From positions 15,729,950 through 15,793,949 of the forward strand of contig CM051016.1 of assembly GCA_027704905.1 (NCBI GenBank): a stretch of DNA of 64,000 nucleotides. Direction: 5' to 3'. Below are positions 50,903 to 64,000 of this stretch, piece after piece (position 1 is the stretch's first letter; every line of letters starts with the position of its first letter). The stretch is from Muraenolepis orangiensis. Taxonomy: Eukaryota; Chordata; Actinopteri; Gadiformes; Muraenolepididae. The position numbers and the translations under genes are program-made. A model generated the notes under the pieces. It was not told the DNA's origin. It searched no databases and worked only from the letters and a program-made list of their open reading frames with translations.

Positions 50903-51255
50903 TGAAAGATCATTTATGGGAAGACCACTTTCAATAACGTTCACAGTTCTTCAGAAGACAGTATTTCCATCACCTGAACTGCTCATATTTCATCACAGCA
51001 TCATTTGGTATTCCTCAAGGAATCTCTTGTACAAATAACAAGTCACTGGAATGTTCCGTATGTGGATATAATACTGATCTTTACCAAATACAAAAGGGCT
51101 AAAGGTGAGCCTGTGTTGTAGTCTGTGGTGCAGTCTGTGGTGCTACCAGTCATCTGGTGATAGTGGAAGACGAGAATAGAACGCAGGTCTCCGAGATGGA
51201 CAGCTCAGTGTGTTTGGGAGGTATTAAGAGGTATTGGGTTAGGATTAGTATGTCC

Positions 51256-55336
<4,081 letters not shown>

Positions 55337-55854
55337 TGTGTGCAGAAGCCGGAGAAGGAAGCGAAAAGGGAACGAAGTGTTTATCAAACGAGGGACGTAC
55401 TGTTGATGGCTGAGTGTGTTTCTAACTGTCTGGCTTCATCGTTATTCAAATGTAACTTCCGCACACATCCACTGACAGCTATGTGCCGTAGGCCTGTTTT
55501 GCTACTGGAACTCTAGCGCCATCTGCTGGGCTCATACGTCGGTTCCATCCATCGATATATGTTCTGCAATGTATATACACCGTATATAATGTATCATAAC
55601 CATACATTGTCCCTTTGTTAAAAAAAACAAAACAAAACGGCTGCATATATATTTCCCTGATGTCTGAGGGTCCTCTCCAACTCCAAGGGGAGATCAGGGG
55701 GGTCACCAACAACCACCACAACCTACCAGATGAGCTGAAAACGTTTTACGCTCACTTTGAAAGGGGGAACTCTGAGGACCAACTCAGTAGTTAAACATTC
55801 ATCCAGAGGACTTCATTCTACAACTGTCCGGGTCCAAGGTCCGCAGAACCTTCA

Positions 55855-56104
55855 AGGGGGGGGGGCAGTAGCTCAGCTTGGGGGGGGGCAGTAGCTCAGT
55901 GGATAAGGACTTGGCTTGGGAGCCGCAAGGTCGCCGGTTCAAGACCGGGAAACACCAGGTTACTGCCTAAGTGCCCTTGAGCAAGACCCCACTGCTCCCG
56001 GGCGCTGTACTAATGGCTGCCCACTGCTCCTAACACTAGGATGGGTCAAATGCAGAGAACTAATTTCCCTCGGGGTAAAATAAGTAGTTAAAAAAAAAAA
56101 AAAG
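55855..56104 (+). mobile_element. tRNA-derived SINE inside the LINE
   Basis: Head ggggcagtagctcagtggat, B box GGTTCAAGACC, body cccttgagcaagacccc, gcgctgtactaatggctgcc and a 13-nt A tail. The first 18 bp or so of the head occur twice (near 55862 and 55890). Confidence 0.88.
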
Positions 56105-57244
56105 ATTGTGAAGGCAGGGAAGGCAGCCGGCCCAGACGGAGTTCCATCCTGTGTCTTCAAGACCTGTGCTGACCAGCTGCAACCATCTACAACGCATCAC
56201 TGCAACAGTCTGTCGTCCCAGCGTGCTTCAAAGAGACAACCATTGTGCCGTTACCCAAAAATACCAAGGGAACAAGCCTCAATGACTATCGTCCAGTGGC
56301 TTTAACACCCATAGCCATGAAGTGCCTGAAGAAACTTGTAATGCCACATATAAACTTGTCCATCCCTGAGTCCCTAGACCCACTCCAGTTTGCCAAACAG
56401 GTCTGTAGACGACGCCATCTCCCTGGCACTACACACGGCCCTGCAGCAGCTAGACAGGAGGGACACCTACGTCAGACTGCTGTTCATTGACTACAGCTCG
56501 GCGTTCAACACCATCATTCCCTCCAAGCTGGACTTGAAACTGAGGGACCTAGGTCTGGGTTTCCCCATCTGTAACTGGATTATGGACTTCCTGACGGGCA
56601 GGCCTCAAGTGGTGAAGATTGGGAACAACATTTCATCCACTCTGGTCCTCAATCAGAGTGGTCACACCAAGGCTGCTGCCTCAGTCCCCGGCTGTACTCG
56701 ATGTACACACATGACTGTACTGCCACGCACAGCATCAATCGGATTATCAAGTTTGCAGACGACACCACATCATGCCATGTCACCGGCCAGATAAGCAAGG
56801 ACGACCAAAGTACAGAGATGAGGTAGTCCAGCTGACGCGATGGTGCAAGGATAACAGCCTCGCACTGAATATCAGCAAGGCTAAGGAGCTCATTGTGGAC
56901 TTCAGGAGCCACCGGGGCACCCACTGCACCAACAGCCTGGACAGGACACCAGTGGAAATTGTCAGCTGCTTCAATTTCCTGGGACTACATATCTACGACG
57001 ACCTGGCGTGGACCCGCAACACATCATGCTGAAGAAGGCCCACCACTCTATGCTCTGCGGTGCCTCAGAAAAAGCAGAATAGGCCAGAGATGGCTAGTGA
57101 ACTTCTACCGTGGCCCCGTAGAGAGCGTCCTGACGGGTGGCGTCACCGTGTGGTACGGCAACACCACTGAACAGGACAAGAAAGACATCCAGAGGGTCGT
57201 GAGGACGGCAGAGAAGATCATCGGGTGTGCACTTCCATGCATTC

Positions 57245-57440
57245 AAGTCAAGTCAAGTCAAGTTTATTGTCACATCAAAGTTTAAGCAATGAGTGAAAAT
57301 GTTATGTGCAATACCCGACGACAGACAGCAGTTATAAAAAACAAAAAGAATAGAATAAAAATAAACAAAAAGTACAAACTGTATAAAGTTAAATATATAA
57401 AAATATAAAAGTGCATATATAAAATGCTAAATATTAGTAA
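57245..57440 (-). mobile_element. LINE 3' end fragment with (TTGAC)n tail, nested
   Basis: Begins (tcaag)n tttattgtcacatc and contains gtgcaatacccgacgacaga. It interrupts the host LINE between GCALPCIQ and the following EEICRTRC segment. Confidence 0.8.
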
Positions 57441-57529
57441 ACATTGAGGAGATCTGTAGGACCAGATGTCGGAAGAAGGCCATGTCCATCATAAAGGACC
57501 GCAACCACCCTGGGCTCCATCTCTACTCT

Positions 57530-57845
57530 TTAAGGATATTTTTATCATACTTAGCTGGACTCTCTGGACTCATAACAGTTACTGCACTGTCTTGCACTGT
57601 ATTCATGATGCTGCTGCACTACTGGCACTTTTTATTCACTAAAAATATTTTAAATGCTTTTTGCACAATTCAACACATCTACATATCATCTGTCAGTCAC
57701 TTTATTGTTATTGTTATTGTCATTTTTATTGTGTATAGTAATTTTATAGTATTGTGTATAAAATCCATACTGCGGGAGGGAATGGGGAGTAAGCATTCCA
57801 TTGTACTTGTTGCATATGGCAAATACAAATCTTGAATCTTGAATC
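57530..57845 (+). mobile_element. L2-like LINE 3' fragment, nested
   Basis: 5'-truncated 3' UTR copy ending (aatcttg)n, inserted between host ORF pieces LHLYS and GRRFLSS. Confidence 0.78.
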
Positions 57846-58379
57846 TTCTCCCCCTACGGTCAGGACGCCGGTTCCTCAGCAGCCGTACAAAGACAAGCAG
57901 GTTCAAGGCCAGTTTTATCCACAGGCAGTGACCTACTGAACTGCTAGGAGTGCTGCCACTATAATAACATGTTATTAACATTACACTATCATAATATGTC
58001 ATTACCATTACACTATCATAACATGTCATTACCATTACACTATCATAACATGTCATTAACATTACACTGTCATACTTTTCTGGACTTTCTGGACTCATTA
58101 CAGTTACTGCACTGTATGCATGATGCTGCTGCACTACTGGCACTTTAAATACTTTTTTCACAATTCATCACATGAACACATCATCCATCAGTCACTTTAT
58201 TGTTCTTTTTATTGTTATTGTTACATTTACATTTAGGGCATTTAGCAGACGCTTTTATCCAAAGCGACTGTATTACAGTATTAGTATAGTATAGAATAGT
58301 GTTTTAGAAAATTCATACTGCAGGAGTATTTATAAAAATGTATTTGCATTTGGCAAATACAAATCTTGAATGTTGAATA

Positions 58380-59023
58380 TGATTGCAAGTACATTGCCAT
58401 GTATTAAGGTTAATACTATATGTTAAGACTTTAAATAAACAGCAACAAATAAACAGCAACAAAGTGTCATGTTCTAATGAGAGCTACTTGTCTGACACAT
58501 CTTGTGCAACTAGCATGCAACATCATTTATGACCAATGAGGAACATTTGGCAACAAAGTAATCTAATTCTACCAGTTTATGATGATTTCACATGAAAATG
58601 ACACATGGCAATATTCAAAATGATTTCTACAGATGGGTTCTCGTCATTAGCCATCATTAAAGGTGAACCGTTTAAATACATAGAACTGAGTTGGCATGAA
58701 TGTCAACAACAACACAAACATTGATCCTTTGGTAAGAAGTATGTGGCAAGACATACATGACATAACATATGGTCCTACAGGAAATTGTCATATAGATCGT
58801 TTTTACTATTCAGCATTTTACATGAGTCTGGTTCAATATGCATGTTTAGACATGTTCTACACAATGACACATAACATGTACCGCCACTTACATACCAAAG
58901 CCAAGTGAACTCTTTCAAGGAAGGGTTGTGTGTCGCTTTGGACAAAAGAGTGTACTAAATGACTAATGGCATGTAAAAGTGTAGAATTATTTAAACAAAG
59001 TAAGTTTTGTTGTAAAGCTATAG
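58380..59023. other. intergenic, no feature seen
   Basis: AT-rich sequence between the LINE nest and the c2orf50 stop codon. It probably includes the c2orf50 3' UTR. Confidence 0.5.
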
Positions 59024-59218
59024 TTAGCTGGGAAGGATCTCTGGGTCTGGTTTGGCCCGGCGGCTCCCTGTCCAGAGCACCAGTCGGTCCATCCTCATCA
59101 GTTCCCGGCCCAGGGGAGTGGACTCCCTGCTGCCCAGCGTCTGGCTGGCTGTGTTGGGGACCTGGCCTGAGAACACAGACACAGAGCTGGGGAGGGGAGC
59201 CTCCGCCCGGGGCTGACC
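59024..59218 (-). CDS. c2orf50: c2orf50 exon 3
   Basis: Acceptor tctcag. Encodes GQPRAEAPLPSS, then SRESTPLGRELMRMDRLVLW and the stop. Confidence 0.9.
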   Translation of the reverse strand, partial: GQPRAEAPLPSSVSVFSGQVPNTASQTLGSRESTPLGRELMRMDRLVLWTGSRRAKPDPEILPS

Positions 59219-60102
59219 CTGAGACACGGGGGACAACCATCACACCACTGATAGGATCACATGAAAGACAATAAATGCACCTGAACAAAAGTGGACAGAC
59301 CTCCAGAGTCCACATGACACAAGAGAGACACAGACTACAATTGCTCAACATTTGGTGAATCTAGTTATAAAGTATATAAAGTAGAATACATAGTTAGTAA
59401 TCATTGAAGCCATGGCAAGTATACTGGATGCATTTTGACAGTCCAAACTTTATTGGCTCTCTACAGAACGTTTTATTGTGTTATTGTGTTTTTAATTTTT
59501 AATTTTTTTTATTATTATTATTATTATTATCATTATTATTATTATTATTTTTTTTTACTTCTTTATTCTATTATATATTTTTTATCTATTTTTATAACTG
59601 CTGTCTGTCGTCGGCTATTGCACATACGATTTTCACACCACTGCTTTATACTTTATACTAATAATAATTCTTCCTATAATGCACATTGCATATCCCAGAG
59701 CCGCCTCTCTTCATATCGATGGTTTTTATTACCAATGGATCATAGTTCTTGAGGAAGCTCCAGTTCTTCTCCCTGTGGATCACAACACACACACGTTACC
59801 ATCCTACTAGCTGAACGACCTCCACTGGAAACACTCCCCCCATGCACAACTCAGACTCACCATTCTCGGACTCCTCTCATTTCTGTTTGCACGTATTCTC
59901 TCCATATTTGGTCCTGTTGAATGGGGTCACTTTTATTTGAAAGCCCTAGAAAGTCTTCTTTGGGGTCGCGGTGGTTCTTCACCGCTCCTCCTCCCAGGGG
60001 GGGCGGCGGGGGGCTGGGAGCGGCGCGGCCCGCGGGGCGGCGGGGGGCCGGGAGCCGGTAACCCGCAGAAGACACACGCCGCCTGTCCGCATGGAGCTCC
60101 AT
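59024..60102 (-). CDS. c2orf50: C2orf50 homolog (small cilia-associated protein), 3 exons
   Basis: Human C2orf50, which I believe is now named CIMIP5 and described as a ciliary microtubule inner protein, lies beside SLC66A3; its molecular role is poorly known. Minus-strand exons 60102-59861, 59772-59733 and 59218-59024 join in phase to give 158 aa (human 162). Recognition rests on three segments: SSAGYRLPAPRRP near the N-terminus, the QQDQIWREYVQTEMRGVREW / EKNWSFLKNYDPL block across exons 1-2, and GSRESTPLGRELMRMDRL near the C-terminus. No membrane segment or signal peptide is visible. Exon 1 lies in a GC-rich island. A longer frame through 60181 exists, but the ATG at 60102 fits the human length. 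Confidence 0.9.
59470..59700 (+). mobile_element. LINE 3' end fragment, forward
   Basis: Contains ataactgctgtctgtcgtcg and ttttcacaccactgctttat, the complement of the (TTGAC)-tailed fragments at 28506, 34223 and 57245. It lies in c2orf50 intron 2 with an ATT-rich run at 59509-59550. Confidence 0.7.
59733..59772 (-). CDS. c2orf50: c2orf50 exon 2
   Basis: 40-nt exon, acceptor ccacag, donor gtaata. Encodes EKNWSFLKNYDPL, the most conserved part of the family. Confidence 0.9.
59861..60102 (-). CDS. c2orf50: c2orf50 exon 1 (start codon)
   Basis: Starts MELHADRRRVSSAGYRLP and is rich in Pro, Ala, Gly and Arg. Donor gtgagt, phase 2. Confidence 0.88.
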
Positions 60103-60900
60103 ATGTGTCGCACACTATGCAAACGTAGTCCGCTAAAGTATTAGTGGTGAACGTATACTTTCCTCCGGTAAACACGAGCACCGTGAGGGACAGGGGAGCG
60201 GATCACTGTGGTCCCCCACCGAGGATGTTTGGTTTGGTCGCCACTGGAAACAGGGATGGAGAGGAAGGTTCAACCACCGTTCATACACTCCTTCCGCCGT
60301 TTAATAACTTTTGGGTTTTCCCCTGTGTACACGATGGCTTGTTTATTTTAATGCAAAGCAAATTTTCTAAATGAGCAACATTACATTATGGTTTGATTAT
60401 TTGATTCATCACAGTCTGTATTGATTGGTCGGCCTTGTAAGACATTAATGAGCAAACGTGGAATATGAGGCTGTATATATACAGATGCTTTTAAAAGCAG
60501 CATGCGCTTTATTTATTGTATGCATTTTAATAATAAAGTCAATAATATAATTAATACTTTAATAATAGCCATGGTTATGTAATGTAACTGTTGATGTAAT
60601 AGCGGTTCATCCGCACCCTTTTCTGTCCTCTAAACGTACGTATGTACTTTTATTTTGAAGCCCAATATAACTTTTCCTACTTTTGTTTTGATAATAACGT
60701 CCCCAACCGGAAATTAGCCATACGTCACTATAACAACAAACTTGACAGCTGCGATGGTATTTCCCCGCAAATAACTTCATGATTAAAAGTGTTTGGGGAG
60801 GAATAGAAAGGTCGAGGTAATGACACATTTTGTTGTTTGTATTGAACGATGTTTTTAATATTCGTAGTGTTCGTAAAGCACACCGCTTGGCCCGTCGAAC
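60103..60900. promoter_or_regulatory. possible divergent promoter region
   Basis: Lies between the c2orf50 start (minus) and a candidate plus-strand gene start. A donor-like gtcgag|gtaatg at about 60817 could end an untranslated first exon of the plus-strand gene. No core promoter motif is evident. Confidence 0.3.
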
Positions 60901-61054
60901 GCAAGCTTACCACGTAGATCCGCTAGCTACCTGCTAATGTGTTTTCTACGTGTACCGATGGCATTAAGTTGACGGTGTTAAACAACACGTAACGGTTCAG
61001 ATTGAAGAGCCCGTGTGATCAGTCACCAATAAGGGACACGAAGAAGAAAACCAA

Positions 61055-61730
61055 CCATAACACTAACATGTAACATGTAACACTAACATGTATCACTAAC
61101 ACTTTTAACTTGTAACACTAACACGTATCACTAACACTAACATGTATCACTAACATGTAACACTAACACTAACCTGTATCACTAACATGTAACACTAACA
61201 CTAACCTGTATCACTAACATGTAACACTAACACGAACCTGTATCACTAACCTGTATCACTAACCTGTATCACTAACCTGTAACACTAACCTGTAACACTA
61301 ACCTGTAACACTAACCTGTAACACTAACATCTAACATCTAACACTAACCTGTATCACTAACATGTATCACTAACACTAACATGTAACACTAACATGTATC
61401 ACTAACATGTATCACTAACACTAACATGTAACACTAACATGTAACACTAACATGTAACACTAACATGTAACACTAACATGTAACACTAACACTAACATCT
61501 AACACTAACCTGTATCACTAACCTGTATCACTAACACTAACATGTAACACTAACATGTAACACTAACATGTAACACTAACATGTAACACTAACATGTAAC
61601 ACTAACATGTAACACTAACATGTATCACTAACATGTATCACTAACACTAACATGTAACACTAACATGTAACACTAACATGTAACATGTAACACTAACATG
61701 TAACATGTAACACTAACATGTAACACTGAT
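61055..61730. repeat. 13-bp minisatellite
   Basis: About 45 units of atgtaacactaac with TGTATC and CCTGTAAC variants and extra ACTAAC hexamers. Confidence 0.95.
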
Positions 61731-61760
61731 TGATTACACAGTGGTTTCATCTCTTTGCAG

Positions 61761-61814
61761 TCCACAGCGATTTATGGTGGGGAGATGAATAGTCTGTTAG
61801 AGCAGCTGGTCCAG
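61761..61814 (+). CDS. candidate first coding exon of an unidentified gene
   Basis: A good acceptor (ctctttgcag) and donor (CAG|gtgggc) frame a 54-nt exon with ATG at 61785 opening MNSLLEQLVQ, phase 0. An earlier ATG at 61773 makes a 4-codon upstream ORF. I do not recognise the product. The exon-like sequence at the right edge does not join it in frame, so other exons would have to lie between or beyond. Confidence 0.35.
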
Positions 61815-62723
61815 GTGGGCCCTCAACACAACCTCTCCTCGGAGTCTGGAGCGCCGTTCTGGCCTAGAAGTGTGATAGCATATATATACATACACACACA
61901 CACACACAGGCTATCATTATTATATATGAGTACATAGCATGTCACTGCAGGGATTTAGTGCGGTGAAATGTTTTATTTAATATTGCCACTAAAACTTATC
62001 AATCTAACAGATGCCACCTAATGGGAATTGTCATGTTATTGTTAGTGAAGGGGATGATTAGTGGACATTCTGGGCACACAAACGAGGAGGGGCTTATTGA
62101 GGAAGTGGGTTTAGGTCTCCCATCGGTAGTCTGGTTAATGACCTTGAAGAAGAGGCGTATGATTCCAGGAACGTATCTTCAGAGCAGGGACAGGATGGAC
62201 ATCAAGACATCAAAACTGACTTGATATCTGGCAGCGGGTTTTTTTTTATACACTCGTTTTAGTGCTGAATAATATGTGTCTTCCTTATACCTCCTGACAG
62301 CCCGAGCAGATGGTGGGCTACCAGACACTGACCCCATAAGTCAGGGATTCAGTTTCTTGTCCAGACATGTTGAACCCCCCCCCCCTCTCCATTTGAACGC
62401 TCCATCCCAACATGGCCTCTCTTATGTCCCTCAGGGTTGTTTCTTATGTGCTATCGCTGCCTCCTTTGCACCATGTTTGCGTGCACTGTCACCCCACCGC
62501 CACTTGCTCTGCATAGCAGAGCTGGCTCTGTGCATAGCTTGTGGTGGCCAAGCAGAGAGATTACTACCTGGCAGCAGGTGGGTGGGTGGACAGCAGCACA
62601 CATGCTTGGCAATCAAGAATGTCATTCAAGCCGACTGGTGTCAGAACCTCAAATACAGCTGCAGGCTGTAAATAGCCACTGAACCTGGGAGAGCCAGCAG
62701 ATCATCAGAGTCCATGAAAGGCT

Positions 62724-62913
<190 letters not shown>

Positions 62914-63094
62914 GGAATAGAGATCAGAGGAGGCTACTCCCAGTTCCTGTCCCTCAGGGTTGTTTCTAGTCTAAGCTGGACTGAGTAGACTTGTGGCGAT
63001 GAAGCAGGACAAAGTTAACGGAGTGGACCACAGTGAGTGAGAAGCTGCAGGGGCTAGACTCTGGTGATCAAGATCAGACTGTGTGCTTGCTAGT

Positions 63095-63344
<250 letters not shown>

Positions 63345-63964
63345 GCTGTTTTCCATCAGTCTGGCACCAATGGGCCCCTTGTGAAAGTACTTTTTGACAT
63401 ACGCTGTAAAGGCAGTTTGCTGTTAATAGTTAGTTTACATGTGTATGGACTGTGTCTCAGTGGGACAGGGGGAAGATGATATGGAAGCCAGGTTAGCCTA
63501 GCCCATGTTCCTGTCTAGCTAAATGTGTTTCCCCTCATTGTATATAACTGAAAAGGTTATGCTACTCATAATGCTATGTAGCTACTTCATCAAATGTATG
63601 TTTGCTACCGTAACGTGAGCTAACTTACATGTGAAGTGAAATGTCCTCTGCATGAGCAGGTTTCATTTTCAATTCAATGGCCTTACATTTGCTTACAATT
63701 TATATCAATAAGTACTCAAAGAACCCCAAAATTCTTTCAATATCTGACAATTTCATGAATCTGATAAATGAATGAGGACTATATCTCGTAGGGTCTTTAG
63801 AGAACCACAGGGCCACATTTAGCAGCAGGTTAGCTGAAAGCTTACAGCTCTGTGGTGCTGCCTGTGTCTTTGGTTGGGATTTAGACCTACTTTTCCCCCT
63901 CTCAAAATAGCCCAGCAGTTCTGATACCATTAATATATTTTTCTCTCTCTCTCTCCTGCCTCAG

Positions 63965-64000
63965 GCCCCAAGGGGGAGATGACTAAGGAGGATGTCCCCG
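63965..64000 (+). CDS. possible exon start cut by the window edge
   Basis: A pyrimidine tract and tgcctcag precede GCCCCAAGGG. The only frame without a stop reads PKGEMTKEDVP. It may be part of the unidentified plus-strand gene. Weak support. Confidence 0.25.

Larger units (their letters stand above)
55640..58380 (+). mobile_element. L2-like LINE, dead, split by four nested insertions
   Basis: Host ORF2 pieces: LPDELKTFYAHFERGNSEDQ (about 55725-55850), VKAGKAAGPDGVPSCVFKTC (from 56108), the RT core with FIDYSSAFNTI (about 56485) and FADDT (about 56755), and the tail KAMSIIKDRNHPGLHLYS (57478). After a gap, GRRFLSSRTKTSRFKASFIH follows (57860). The 3' UTR ends (aaatcttgaat)n near 58375. Insertions: a SINE (about 55876-56104), a reversed LINE 3' fragment (57245-57440), a forward L2 3' fragment (about 57530-57845) and a short dispersed repeat (58230-58290). 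Stops and frameshifts make it inactive. Confidence 0.85.

Overview
The window is nuclear DNA from a ray-finned (teleost) fish. All recognisable genes are vertebrate and intron-split, the retroelements are the L2-like LINE and tRNA-SINE kinds common in teleosts, and the DNA is very rich in dinucleotide microsatellites and minisatellites. That STR load recalls cod-like fishes, but the species is an inference I cannot test here.

Four genes are supported. (1) sobp, + strand: only its large 3' coding exon (675-2732) is inside, ending at the native stop. (2) rock2, + strand, 10264 to 49413 (3' UTR probably to about 50795): I traced 32 coding exons with matching phases, giving a predicted 1381-aa Rho kinase from N-terminus to stop. 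(3) slc66a3 (PQLC3), - strand, 55336 to 51256: seven exons, 204 aa, tail-to-tail with rock2. (4) A C2orf50-like gene, - strand, 60102 to 59024: three exons, 158 aa. The order rock2 / slc66a3 / c2orf50 matches the human 2p25.1 neighbourhood as I recall it; sobp lies elsewhere in human (6q21), so its neighbourhood here is fish-specific or rearranged. A possible fifth + strand gene starts to the right of c2orf50 (candidate exon 61761-61814), but I could not identify it.

Layout: 1-674 sobp intron; 675-2732 sobp exon; 2733-9900 sobp 3' flank with a 20-bp minisatellite and a hAT transposon remnant; 9900-10362 GC-rich rock2 promoter and exon 1; 10363-23919 the long rock2 intron 1 with SINEs, LINE pieces, two minisatellites with all-open frames and long (CA)n/(CT)n tracts; 23920-42964 rock2 exons 2-30; 42965-47245 intron 30 with a duplicated 20-bp minisatellite block; 47246-50800 the end of rock2; 50880-55336 slc66a3; 55600-58380 a nest of retroelements; 59024-60102 c2orf50; 60103-64000 a minisatellite, microsatellites and possible exons of an unidentified gene.

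The genes share no pathway that the sequence shows: ROCK2 is a cytosolic RhoA effector kinase, SLC66A3 a PQ-loop membrane protein, SOBP a nuclear zinc-finger cofactor, and C2orf50 a small protein linked to cilia. I saw no undescribed biological system. The unusual content is repeat-driven: splice sites touching microsatellites, a GC-AG intron, a duplicated splice donor, minisatellites grown inside LINE coding sequence, and nested retroelements. The very long ORFs at 18.7-19.8 kb and 43.3-46.8 kb are artefacts of tandem repeats whose period is not a multiple of three.
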